In this document: positions 49,746 to 60,485 of the stretch, in pieces
How positions within the stretch are numbered: the first letter of the stretch is position 1
How the letters are laid out: the number at the start of each line of letters is the position of its first letter
NCBI GenBank assembly: GCA_029891385.1
Contig: JAIWQS010000251.1
Location: 310,001 to 374,000, forward strand
DNA length: 64,000 nucleotides
Reading direction: 5' to 3'
Origin: Erythroxylum novogranatense
Lineage: Eukaryota; Streptophyta; Magnoliopsida; Malpighiales; Erythroxylaceae
Notes under the pieces: generated by a model
Told to the model about the DNA's origin: nothing
What the model saw: the letters and a program-made list of their open reading frames with translations, nothing else
The model's database searches: none
Position numbers and translations under genes: made by a program

Positions 49746-50809
49746 GTAAGACCTGAAATTTTGATTTGTGAATTTTGGAAGATTTTTGGTTTAGGATCAT
49801 GGAAAATGATATGGGTTTGTGTATTATGGAGTCAATTTTGGTGATTGTTAAGTATTATGGGTTTAATTTTGAATGGAAATTAATTAGGGTTATGCCCAAT
49901 TTTGTGAATTGGGGATTTTAAAAATTGGTGATTTAGGTAGCTTGATTATATGTGGAATTAGTGTTTTCTAAGTTCAATTTCAAGGATTATGTTATTTATG
50001 AGATTGAATTCGTGGGAAATTGGTGTAGGGAATTTTCTATTGGAAGAAAGAGAGACGCAATGGTCAAATTGAAGCATTGGACAAGTTGCAAGCATGGAAA
50101 TGAGGTGGGTACCTGTTTATAATAAAATTTATAAGCCATTACTGCTTACTTTAAACAAAGAGATTTTTCTAATTTCAATTGCATCATAAATGTTGCATCA
50201 CTGAATGAATGATTTGAAAAATCATTTTTGATTCAATACATGAACTTTTGATAAATTGCAAAATATATTTGTGTTATGCTTTGAAAGATTTCCATGGCAT
50301 TTCGTATATTCTGAAGAGATCATTCGATAAATTGATTTGAGCATAATATGTGCTTTGTGTGGGCGAGAGAGAACCTGTTTTCCTTAGTCTCGTGCACGAT
50401 GACCCCTAGCCTTATCCCGGCTGCCCGCTTGAGGCCATGAGATCTTGAGAAATCCGACTCGTCGTGTTTACGGTAAAACTTCAGTTTTTCGTCATGTTTA
50501 TGGAACTCTCGAGCCAATTATTGTACATTGCATATGTGATTTGCCATTGCATCTATGAATGATCAAGTTGATGCATTCATGTTTTGTAACCTATGAGTTT
50601 ATGGCTAAAAGTATAAAAATCATACGTTTTGCAAATTGCGATTTTGAATACGGCAAGAAAAGAACTTTTTGAAAATGTGCTTTATGGATTTCAAAGAAAT
50701 GTTTTTTAAGACCAGAAAAGAAAAAGAATTTCAAGGGTTTTGCTTATTTATTTGTTATAAACTGTTACCCACGAGCTATAAGCTCACCCCCCTTCATTCC
50801 CAACCACAG
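49746..50809 (+). other. Putative two-intron leader module, LTR E
   Basis: Donor CGAG|GTAAGA at 49746, acceptor GTGTAG|GG, exon 2 at 50029-50104 (76 nt, as in G), donor TGAG|GTGGGT at 50105, and acceptor AACCACAG|GT ending at 50809. The hairpin GAGCTATAAGCTC stands directly before ACCCCCC. Confidence 0.5.
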
Positions 50810-51564
50810 GTGATGAGAAGAAGATCGGTGAAAGAAAATGAGGGATTCCGATTGTGTGGGTTCCTATTGAATTATTGTTAAGTTTAGAATGTTGTTGAGA
50901 AATTTAGAATCATTGTGCTTTGTGTATTTTGGTTTATGATTATTGGTAATGGCGTATGGCTTGGAATACCATTAGTGTATTGCAAATGTTTAGTTCATGA
51001 TGTATTTGGATTATCCAAATGGAATTGGGAATGTATTGGCTATGGATGGTGCATATTGGTTTTGTATATAAATTGAATTGAGATATGTATGGAATTGGGT
51101 ATATGATTGTGATGGTTGGTCTGAATATTTAAAGTGCTAATCGTTTGAGAATTGATGGTATTTAATTTGGAATGTGTGCGATTTTATGGAAATGAAAAGT
51201 GAGAGTTTAAATCGATGAGATATGATTGTATATGAAGAAGCAAATAAATTGAGTTTGAATGCGAATGATTTCAAATGGATATTGAAGTCACTTTGCAAGA
51301 GATGGAATGAAAATGAAAGAAAGAAGGAAAGAAAAAAAAATACACGGATTTGGATTAGTTTAGACTTATAGTCTTAAGGTTTCCAACGCAAATGTTTTTC
51401 TTTGTATTTGTTCACGGATGTCGGAAATGGGTTTTGATTCAATTTGATCCGAAGTTTGCTTTGTTATGATTTTGCTTCCGCCTTTTGTTCCTTTCTTTCG
51501 ATTCATATTCGTTTTCCATTTCTTCGGTTGGGATTCGATTTTCAGATCTGGTCCCAACAGCAAA

Positions 51565-52473
51565 TACCTCCTTCCTGCTCAAGACATTTGCCACGTTGTT
51601 GTGGCTCCTCGGTTTATGCTCCCACATGAAGTCATATTCAGCAAGGAACTCCTGCCACCGGACTTGTTTTGTGGACAACTTCTTTTGGGTCTTGAAAAAT
51701 GTGTTAGCAACATTATCTGTTCGAACAACGAACCTGGTTCCCAACAAATATACTTTCCACGTATCCAAGCAATGCACCACTGTAAGCATCTCCTTCTCGT
51801 GGGTCGAGTACCGCTGCTCCGCACCATTGAGCTTTCGGCTCTCAAATGCAACTGAATGGCCTTCCTGAACAAGGACTCCACCAATGGCTTTGTCCGAAGC
51901 ATCAGTATGTACCTCAAATGGAAGATCGAACTCGGGCAGCTTCAACACTGGTTCGATTGAGATTGTAGCTTTAAGTTTTCCGAATGCCTCCTCACATGCA
52001 CCCGTCCAACACCATTCTTGCTTCTTCTTTAGCAAGTCCGTAAATGGAGTCGCTTTCTTGGAGTATCCTACTATGAACCGTCTGTAATGGTTCGCCAGGC
52101 TGAGAAAACTCTGCAATTCTCGTACTGTCGTAGGAGCCTGCCACTCAACTATTGCCTTCACTTTCTTAGAATCCATCCTGACCTGACCCTTGCTCACCAC
52201 GTGACCCAAGAATCTGATCTCCAATTGGGCGAACTCACACTTCTCCATCTTCACATAGAGCTTGTGCTACCTCAGTCTTTCGAACACTCGCCTAAAGTGT
52301 TCCACATGTTCCGCCATATTCGCGCTATATATCACGATGTCGTCTAGATAGAACACAACGAACTCATCCAGAAAGTCGTATAGCACGTCATTCATTAGGT
52401 TGCAAAATGTAACAGGGGCGTTCGTTAATCTAAACGGCATAACTAAAAATTCGTAGGATCCATACCATGTTAC
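51565..52473 (-). pseudogene. pol: Element D pol: reverse transcriptase and RNase H half
   Basis: The minus strand encodes the RT catalytic region (YGSYEFLVMPF, LTNAP, FYLDDIVIYS with the Asp pair at 52339-52344), a TAG near 52268 in place of an expected Gln, then the thumb ([16 protein letters not shown]), the connection and RNase H ([33 protein letters not shown], and VANVLSRK where the usual Asp of the A-D-LSRK motif is Asn). The frame reaches the GCAAA duplication and continues at 19088. The upstream side is cut inside RT by element H, so D's gag and protease lie outside the window or are lost. Confidence 0.88.
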
Positions 52474-53232
52474 TGTAACATCCCATTACTAGTGGGAAGG
52501 GTAGGATGGTAAATGTGAGTGACTAATGAGAGTTAGGGATCTATTCTACATGTTCATGCATAACTTGCTACATACTTATACTTGATTGTTGCACATGAAA
52601 ATAATTGTACATGCATTCAAGAATAATTCCGGGTATAATTGGATGGATTGGTGAATTTTCGAGAATTTTGAATATTATTACATTGAAAATTTTATGGGTT
52701 AGTGAAATTTTGATATTTTGAATTTTGGTGGAAATATTGTATTTGTATATGTTGGTGAAGTTATGGAGTATTGAGAAAGATATATTTATAATAGGGAACA
52801 AGAAATAAATTAAATGAAGATTTGAAGATAGTTGGGTTGTAAAGATGATTGTTGTATTGGAAAAAGGAGAACTTAATGGAGTTAGTTTCAAAAGAAACTA
52901 AGTTGGAGTTTAATCATTAAGAAAGTGACATGTGTCACTTAGACCTTGTACTCTAGCTAGAAGTAGGTCACTATTCCTTGAGAGTTGACAGGTTAAGTCT
53001 TGTCCAAGTCCTTTCTTTATTCTCATCTTTCTAAAACTTCTCTCTTCGAAACACAGAGTTTTCCATTAAAATATCTTCTAAGGGACTTCTGTGTTCTTCC
53101 TTTCTTTCACCAAACTTACTTTGCCATTTGTGTCATCTACTCTAAGGAAAAACCAGAAGCTAATCATTTCACTCAGTGAAGCACGAAAATTTTGTGGAGA
53201 TTAGGGCTTGAAGATTTTGGAGTTTTCAGCAA

Positions 53233-55398
53233 GTAAGTGTTAGAGAAATCCTTTGCAGTTAGGGATTTGTGAAATAAAGCTGATAAATTACTGTCATCTA
53301 CATAGAAAATGTACTTCATGTGTTTGTTCATATATACTGGGTAGTTAGGGAGAAATAAATTCAGTTATAGTGTTAAATTAGTTTTTGAGAAAACTTTTGG
53401 TGTTTTGGTGACGTAAAGTATTGAAAGTTAGAAAATCTGGAAAATTTCTCACTGAGTATGTTTTAGTATTTTAATCATAACATTTTCTGTGGTTGTCCAA
53501 ACTAGATGATTCTTAATTCAAAGTAAACTAGGAATATATGGCTATAATTTGTATGAAGACATCAAATTTCATTTCTGTCTCTAAGAGTCTCAAAAGTTGT
53601 CACAAATTTGAGAACTGGGTGCAGGATGTTGAGAGTTGAGCGAAAATTTATGTTCCAACTTCGGGAGGAAATATGGACCTGATTTAGATAGATTCTGGCA
53701 AAGTTACCTTCTGAAAAGTTGTATATCTTTCTTTTATATTTCCAACGGTGTAAAGTTTGTAAATTTTGGATGTCGGAGTCAAAAGTTATGATCTTTGTAA
53801 GTGGATACGTTCCAGACGCAAAAAAGCGCCGTTGGCGAGACGCAGTAAACCGAGACGAAAACCGAGACCTTGAAAGCGAGGCATTTAAACCGAGACGCAG
53901 AAAAGCAGACGCAGAAACTGAGACGTAGAAAAGTAGACATAGAAACTGAGACGCAAAAAATGAGATGCAGAAAAGCAGACGCAGAAACTGAGACGCAGAA
54001 ACTAAGACGAAAGCAAAAGCAGACTATATTCTTTTGGTCATAACTTTTTCTCTAGACCTCCAAATAACCTGATTTTTGAAGCATTAGATTTCTAACACAT
54101 TTCTTTATCCCTCCACAAAAATTTATGGTCTTTGGTAGTAAATTGGAAACAATTGATTGAATCAAAGTAAGGGTACCGGTGGAAGGAGCATGAATTGGAT
54201 ATTTTACTTAACATATTTCAGTATTTTGATGATATCTTGGTCTGTAAGACTCCAATTGAGGTGATTCTTGATTTGTAGTAAACTAGAAAAATAGGGATAC
54301 AAATAGTATGAAGGAGATGAATCTTGATCCAGTCTTTAAGGTTTTCAATTTCTGGATGGAAGTCGGATGTAATACACTGTTTTGGAGAGGAATTGTCCGA
54401 AAATGTTTGAGGCACATCTTTGAAACTACTGAACCAAATTGAGTGATTTTGATGTTAATGGAAAGATAAAAGATAAAGGAACAATTTTCTAAGAGAGAGT
54501 AGGCTCAAATTATGCAAGTTTTGCCTTCTAATTAAACATGAACAGTGGACCCGAAAGTTAGAGTTTGGAGAAAGATCTGAAATGGTTTTGATAGTTGAAT
54601 TTCTTGTGATGAAGTTGATGGATTGATACTCGGGATAGTCATGAATATGCATTGTACATATTTCATCTCATTCATGTGCATTATTAAACACTTATGATTG
54701 TTCAAATTGTGATATATGTGTATGTTATTTGTTATAGAGGAGCCACTGGAACGTCAACCTCCAGACGTTGCTGGATCTTCCAGGCATTAGCTCGGGAGAA
54801 ACTTGTGAGTAACCTAAACGGTCTCACTTAATAAATTGTTTGCTTAGAATATGTTTTGAATGAGTTATTTAAGTGCTCCAAACATGCGAAAATTGTGAAT
54901 GTGCATATGAATGCAAAAGTATGCTCAGCATTTATGCTGAATGCCGGACTAAGGTCCGATGATGAATGTGATCAAGATGTGAATGTGCATCCATGTGATT
55001 GACTGAGGTTACGATATGTGCAACATTCATTACCGGAGTAGCCAGGACAAAGAGCTTAAAGCTTGGAATGTGAATAGAGCCTCGGGCTCGAGTGCGACTG
55101 TCCCCGATATCCACTAAGGGATATGGGACGTATATGAAAAAGCTTGACATCCATGAAGGGATGAGCTGGAAAAAGGCACTCGGTCATAACGACAATAATA
55201 AATAAAAATGAGTCTCATGTGCATTGCCAATTATATTGATGTGTGTTTTGTATGAACAATGTGATATATTGTGAATATGCAATGAAGTGAATATTATGTT
55301 ATGTGCAATGATGTAATGCATGAATTGAGTGAACCATCGATGATGGTTACCTCATTGAGTTTGCAAAACTCACCAAAATTTCAATGTTGTCTTTTCAG
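53233..55398 (+). other. Putative two-intron leader module, element H 5' LTR
   Basis: Donor GCAA|GTAAGT at 53233, acceptor GTTATAG|AGG, exon 2 at 54738-54804 (67 nt), donor ACTT|GTGAGT at 54805, and acceptor GTCTTTTCAG|GA ending at 55398. The hairpin AACCATC-GAT-GATGGTT and a GAGTTTGC...ACTC hairpin precede the acceptor. The closing stem around the hairpin array is decayed in this copy. Confidence 0.55.
53792..54035 (+). repeat. GAGACGCAGAAAC tandem cassette, H 5' LTR
   Basis: Degenerate units of about 10-14 bp (AGACGCAGAAACTG and variants) between the inverted boxes TCAAAAGTTATGA and GGTCATAACTTTTT. The 3' LTR holds a different arrangement of the same units. Confidence 0.82.
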
Positions 55399-55812
55399 GA
55401 CCGAGAGACAACTCTAGCTACTAAAGAGGATCTACTATTCGAGTAGATTGCGATTGGAGATAGAGGTCATGGCTCAAAGGTCGGTCAGTTGGGGTTCTTT
55501 TGGATGGTTTAGATAACTTTGATGCACTTTTCCTCATTCACGTAGCACTAATGTATTAGGTTTCTGATGATGTACTTTGGGATAATGTTGAAAGACAATG
55601 TAGACTTCGATTTTTGTGATTTGTAATGAGGAAAAAGTTGGTTTTAAAATATTGTGATCTTCTTATGATGCTTTTTAAGTGAATTATGTTACCATGCCAT
55701 ATGAAAGGATTGTAGTGATCGAATGTAGCGTGCCCTCATCGTAGGATATGCATCGGAATGACCTTCGGGTGTTCCGGTAGGTACCCTGTGATAAGGGGGC
55801 GCTACAATTAGG

Positions 55813-55824
55813 TGGTATCAAAGC
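55813..55824 (+). promoter_or_regulatory. Primer binding site of element H
   Basis: TGGTATCAAAGC, six bases after the LTR end, one change from the initiator-Met tRNA site TGGTATCAGAGC. Confidence 0.85.
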
Positions 55825-55880
55825 ATGGTTTAGCATCTGTTGGGACATATAGGAACAATAAGCATGAAATATCTTGAGTA

Positions 55881-56974
55881 ATGCGGATAACGATTGAAGT
55901 TATCATTTGTTATAGGTCATCCGCCCTAGGTGATCAGATTGATCAACCAACTGACCAAGGATCTGTAGGAGCCAGTAGAGAGTCCTCGATACCTAGATCT
56001 AAGGGGTTGCCTCCTAGAGTTCCCGAGAAAAGGGAGAGGAGGTATGATAGGCTACTGGCGGGGCTGTGGACTTATATAGAAGATGATCTGCTGAGGCCGA
56101 GGGATGGTTAAAGAGGACAGAGAGAGTCTTCGATCAAATGGACTGTGAGCCTGATGAGAGGTTTGACTATGCAGTATCATTACTGCAGGGCCCAACTTAC
56201 CAGTGGTGGAAGACTATTCCAGGCAGCACCACCAGGCCTTGTCAGTTGAATTGGGAAGACTTTCTGAGGGTCTTCAAAGACAACTACATGCCCAAGATCT
56301 ACTTGGACATGAAGATGCAAGAGTTCTTGGAATTGAAGCAAGGCAAGATGTCCGTGGCGGACTATGAGGTCCAATTTAATGAATTGATGGGTTATGCTAC
56401 CGCTTTGATTCGTACCGAAGAAGATAAGTGCAGGAGGTTTGAGAATGGGCTGAACATGGAGATCAGGACAAGGTTGGCGAGGTCAGATATGGGCACTTTC
56501 ACTGAGTTGAGAGCTGCCTCAATCAGAATTGAACAGCTATTGAAGGAGAAACAAGCAGAGATCGGGCAAGGGTCCAGAGGAAAGAGGCCTAGTGAGAGTC
56601 AAGGCAGTTCTGGCAGGAGTTTTAGTAAGCGCCAGAGTAGACCATTCAGATCATCAGGTGGATTTAGACAGTCCGGAATGGGAAAGAGAGGTAGATCTAC
56701 ACAGACGGGTGGGGGACGAAGTATAGTGCAAAACCAGCGGCCCCCATGTGAGCATTGTGGGAAAAGGCACGGTGGAGAGTGCTGGGCTGTGACCAGAGCT
56801 TGTTTGGCTTGTGGCTCTTTCGAACACAAGGTTAGAGATTGTCCGGTTGTTGCTGGAACCCAATCTGGTGTTAGTGGGAGATCCAGGAGTGATGCTACAG
56901 TTTAGCAGAGCAGAGATGGTGGATCTGGACAGAGAGGTAGAGGTAGAGATAGAAGGAGAGTTGGGAGTTCTTCC
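55881..56974 (+). pseudogene. gag: Element H gag (broken)
   Basis: No convincing start codon remains. The N-terminal part stops at 56111, and the capsid region resumes in another frame from about 56103 (MDCEPDERFDYAVSLLQGP, YQWWKTIPGS, WEDFLRVFKDNYMP, CRRFENGLNMEIR). The nucleocapsid has a short CEHCGKRHGGEC box and a complete CCHC knuckle, CLACGSFEHKVRDC (about 56800-56845). A TAG at 56903-56905 interrupts the frame, which then goes on in the same register. Confidence 0.87.
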
Positions 56975-57598
56975 ATGAGGCCTGCGGGACAGGGCAGCCG
57001 ACCACAGTCTCAGGCCAGGGTCTATGCCATGACTAGGCAGGAGGCCCAAGACTCACCAGATGTGGTTGCAGGTGCGCTTCTTGTTTATGATTTAGAGGCA
57101 TTTGCACTGCTAGATCCAGGATTCACACACTCTTTTATCGCACCGCATTTGGCATGTAGATTGCATTGTGATAGGGAGTTACTGCAGTATGGGCTAGAGG
57201 TGAGTACACCTCTAGGTAGTACTACTATTATTGGTGAGGTATGCAAGGGGTGCTTAGTTAAGATTGATCGAGCAGGGTTGGAGGCAGACCTGATAGTAAT
57301 GCAATTGAAGGAGATAGATGTGATCTTAGGCATGGATTGGCTCACTACCCATAGGGCCATCATGAACCGTTACACCAAGGAGGTAGTATTAGAATCTCCT
57401 GGTCAGCCTAGAGCAGTATTCAGAGGAATTAGTCAAGCAGTGCTAGCTAGGATGATATCCTTCATGAGTGCATTGAGGTTGATCTGTGGAGGATGTGAGG
57501 CTTATCCGCCCACATTATTGATACTAGGGTTGGCAGAGCGCATGAGGACATTCCAAATGGTTAAGGAATTCCTAGAGGTATTTCAGAGAGTTACCTAG
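56975..57598 (+). pseudogene. pol: Element H aspartic protease (broken)
   Basis: In frame with gag: ALLDPGFTHSFIAPHL is the active-site region (D-P-G), and KEIDVILGMDWLTTHRA is the conserved C-terminal part with DWL. The linker to RT follows, ending at a TAG at 57596-57598 made by a frameshift. Confidence 0.83.
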
Positions 57599-58440
57599 TT
57601 TACCACGGATCGAGAAGCGAGTTCACAATTGATCTGGTTCAAGGTGCTGCTCCTATATCCATTCCTCCATATAGGATGACACCTGTGGAACTCAAGGGCT
57701 GGCTTCGATTGCAAGAGTTGTTGGAAAAGGGTTTCATAAGGTCTAGTGTTTCACCTTAGGGAGCACCAGTGTTGTTTGTGAAGAAGAAGGATGGGACTTT
57801 GAGGTTATGCATCGATTATAGGCAGCTTAATCGGGTGATCGTGAAGAACAAGTATTCGTTTCCTAGAATTGATGACTTGCTTGACCAGTTGTAGGGAGCT
57901 CAGGTATTTACTAAGCTGGATCTGAGATCAGGGTATTACCAGTTGAAGGTAGCGGAAGTTGATATACCTAAGAGTGCATTCAGGAGCAGGTATGGGCATT
58001 ATGAGTTCCTAGTGATGCAGTTTGGGTTAACTAATGCCCCGACAGCTTTTATGGCCTTGATGAATAAGGTGTTCTAGCCCTACCTGGATCGATTGTAATT
58101 GTGTTCATTGATGATATCTTGGTGTACTCAAAGAGTAGAAAAGAGCATGCTGAGCATTTGAGAATTATTTTACAGATTATGAGAAAGAAACAGTTGTATG
58201 CCAAATTCAGTAAGTGTGAATTTTGGCTAGATCAAGTTGTATTTCTGGGACATAAAGTGACTGGAGATGGCATACAAGTAGATCCAAAGAAGATAGAGGC
58301 AGTGATGAATTGGGAAGCTTCGAGAAATGTGTCGAAGATTCGAAGCTTCCTAGGATTGGTTGGGTATTATCGAAGATTTGTCGAGGGATTTTCCTTGATC
58401 TCGGCCCTTTGACTAAACTTCTGAGGAAGAATGTAGTGTT
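57599..58440 (+). pseudogene. pol: Element H reverse transcriptase (broken)
   Basis: Tekay-type RT can be followed through [38 protein letters not shown] and FGLTNAP to [11 protein letters not shown] (58104-58139), [11 protein letters not shown] and [15 protein letters not shown]. In-frame TAG codons occur at 57757-57759, 57892-57894 and 58075-58077, the first two where Trp and Gln are expected. A one-base deletion near 58095 shifts the frame into the catalytic motif. Confidence 0.88.
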
Positions 58441-59000
58441 TAGTTAGAAAGGAGTGTCATAAGAGCTTTGAGGAGCTGAAACATCGGTCAACTACCATAC
58501 CAGTGTTGACCATTCCATCAGGGACTGGAGGACATGTGGTGTACAGTGATGCATCGCATCAAGGTTTGGGATGTGTACTGATGCAGCATGGCAAGGTGAT
58601 CGCCTATGCATCAAGACAATTAAGGTCTCACAAGATCAGTTATCCGATACATGATTTAGAGCTAGCTGCAGTTGTTTTTGCTCTAAAGATTTGGAGGCAT
58701 TATTTATATGGAGAGACTTTCCAGATATACATTGATCATAAGAGTCTGAGGTATCTATTGAGTTAGAGGGAGTTAAACTTGAGGCAGAGGAGATGGATTG
58801 AACTACTGAAAGATTATGACTGCACTATTGAGTACCACCCTGGGAAAGCTAATGTGGTGACAGATGTTTTGAGCAGGAAGTCTAATGTTAGTATAGCTCA
58901 GATTCAGTTATCGAGGTTACCTAATCTGATTCATTTGAGAGCTCTAAATGTAGAGTTGAATCTGGAGCAAGATGAGGCACTAGTTGCAACCTTGAAGTTG
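58441..59000 (+). pseudogene. pol: Element H RNase H (broken)
   Basis: [41 protein letters not shown] and VVTDVLSRKS keep the four acidic positions. Stops at about 58443 (TAG), 58459 (TAA) and 58765 (TAG) interrupt an otherwise readable frame. Confidence 0.85.
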
Positions 59001-59948
59001 AGGCCAATGCTACATGATAGAATCAGAAAATTACAGAATAAAGATTCTGATATGGTAAAGCTTATAGAGAAAGTGAAGACAAATCCAGAGTCCGAGTTTG
59101 AGTTGAGGGATGAGACTTTGTGGTTGAGACATAGGCTATGTGTGCCTAATGTGGATGATTTGAGGAAGGAGATCCTTGAGGAAGCTCATATGGCCACCTA
59201 TGCTATGCATCCTGGTACTACCAAGATGTATAACACATTGAAGCAACATTTTTGATGGCCTAGAATGAAGAAGCAAGTAGCTGAGTATGTGTCAAGATGT
59301 ATGACATGCCAGCAAGTGAAGGCAGAGCACTAGGATCCAGTAAGGAAGTTGAATTCATTGCCCATTCTGGAGTGAAAATGGGAACGGATCACTATGGACT
59401 TCATCATGGGTTTGCCAAAGACTCTGAGGCAGCATGATGCTATTTGGGTCATAGTGGATAGGTTGACTAAATCGGCCCATTTCTTACCAGTGAGAGAGAA
59501 TAACTCACTTGATCAGTTGGCCCAGAAGTATGTGAATGAGGTGGTGAGACTGCATGGAGTTCCAGTGTCCATAGTATCATACAGAGATTCGAGATTTACT
59601 TCGAGATTTTGGAAGAGCTTGCAGACTGCCATGGGAACCAAGTTGAACTTCAGTACAGTGTTTCATCCTCAAACAGATGGGCAGAGTGAGAGGACAGTTA
59701 AAACTATTGAGGATATGCTCAGGGCTTGTGTATTGGAGTTTAGAGGAGCTTGGGATCAATATATGGCATTAATTGAGTTTGCCTACAATAACCATTACCA
59801 CAGTAGTATCAGAATGGCACCGTATGAGGCACTGTATGGTAGGAAATGTCGGTCGCCATTATATTGGGATGAAAAGGGCTTGAGAATGATGGAAGGCCCA
59901 GAGTTGATACAGGATACAGTGGATAAGGTGAAGCTGATCCGAAGCTGA
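59001..59948 (+). pseudogene. pol: Element H integrase (broken, catalytic Asp lost)
   Basis: Zinc region HMATYAMHPG...CMTCQQVK with TGA, TAG and TGA codons between about 59254 and 59375, then the core from 59394 (MDFIMGLPKTL). The second catalytic Asp is Tyr: codon 59580-59582 reads TAC in SIVSYRDSRF, exactly 36 codons before the Glu at 59688-59690. The frame ends at a TGA (59946-59948) where Arg is likely. Confidence 0.88.
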
Positions 59949-60485
59949 ATTAAAGCGGCTCAGGATAGGCAAATGAGTTATGTGGATCAACACCGACGTG
60001 ATATGGAGTACAGTGTAGGAGATAGAGTAGTTTTGAGAGTGTCACCCTGGAGGGGAGTTTTGAGATTCGGCAAAAAGGGCAAGTTCAGCCCTAGGTACAT
60101 TGGTCCTTATGAGATCATCGAGAGGATAGGACCTTTGGCCTATAAGTTGGCTTTACCAAATGAGATGTCTCAATTGCATAATATGTTTCATGTGAGTATG
60201 CTCCGAAGATATCGATAAGATCCGACACATGTGATACCGACTCAGGGGATTGAGGTTGCTAGTAACTTAAGCTATGTTGAGGAGCCGATCAAGATTGTGG
60301 GATCACAGATTAAGCAGTTGAAGAATAAGATTATTCCATTAGTAAAAGTCCTTTGGAGGAACCACTTAACTGAAGAAGCAACATGGGAGAGAGAGGAGCA
60401 CATGAGGAGGCAATATCCCCACCTATTCGAGCAAGCAGGTAAGAATTTCGAGGACGAAATTTCTTTAAGGAGGGGAAAGTTGTAA
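59949..60485 (+). pseudogene. pol: Element H integrase tail and chromodomain
   Basis: RYIGPYEIIERIGPLAY is the GPY/F motif (about 60090-60145). VKVLWRNHLTEEATWEREEH and MRRQYPHLF form the Tekay chromodomain (about 60340-60430). The reading frame closes on the TAA formed by the first bases of the LTR (TGTAA). Confidence 0.87.
60462..60480 (+). promoter_or_regulatory. Polypurine tract of element H
   Basis: TTTAAGGAGGGGAAAGT ends at the 3' LTR. The hairpin AATTTCG-AGGA-CGAAATT (60445-60462) stands just before it. Confidence 0.85.

Larger units (their letters stand above)
48535..51559 (+). mobile_element. Solo LTR E, right part
   Basis: Continues LTR E and ends GGTCCCAACA next to the second GCAAA. 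It starts with the right-hand box (GGCCATAACTTCTT), then about 3.3 tandem modules of roughly 190 bp (48716-49345), a TATA-like TTTATAAGG (about 49506), and the splice-like sites described separately. Confidence 0.82.
52474..55806 (+). mobile_element. Element H, 5' LTR (3.33 kb)
   Basis: Begins TGTAACATCCCATTACTAGTGG and ends GGGGGCGCTACA. The 3' LTR at 60481 repeats it closely up to its break. It holds a TATA-like run (about 52778-52795), a tandem-repeat cassette (53792-54035), the two-intron plan and small hairpins. A target duplication cannot be checked because the right end is interrupted. Confidence 0.9.

Noticed and set aside
51466..51868. Plus-strand open frames of about 125 codons
   Set aside because: They are the opposite strand of the clear RT/RNase H frame of element D.
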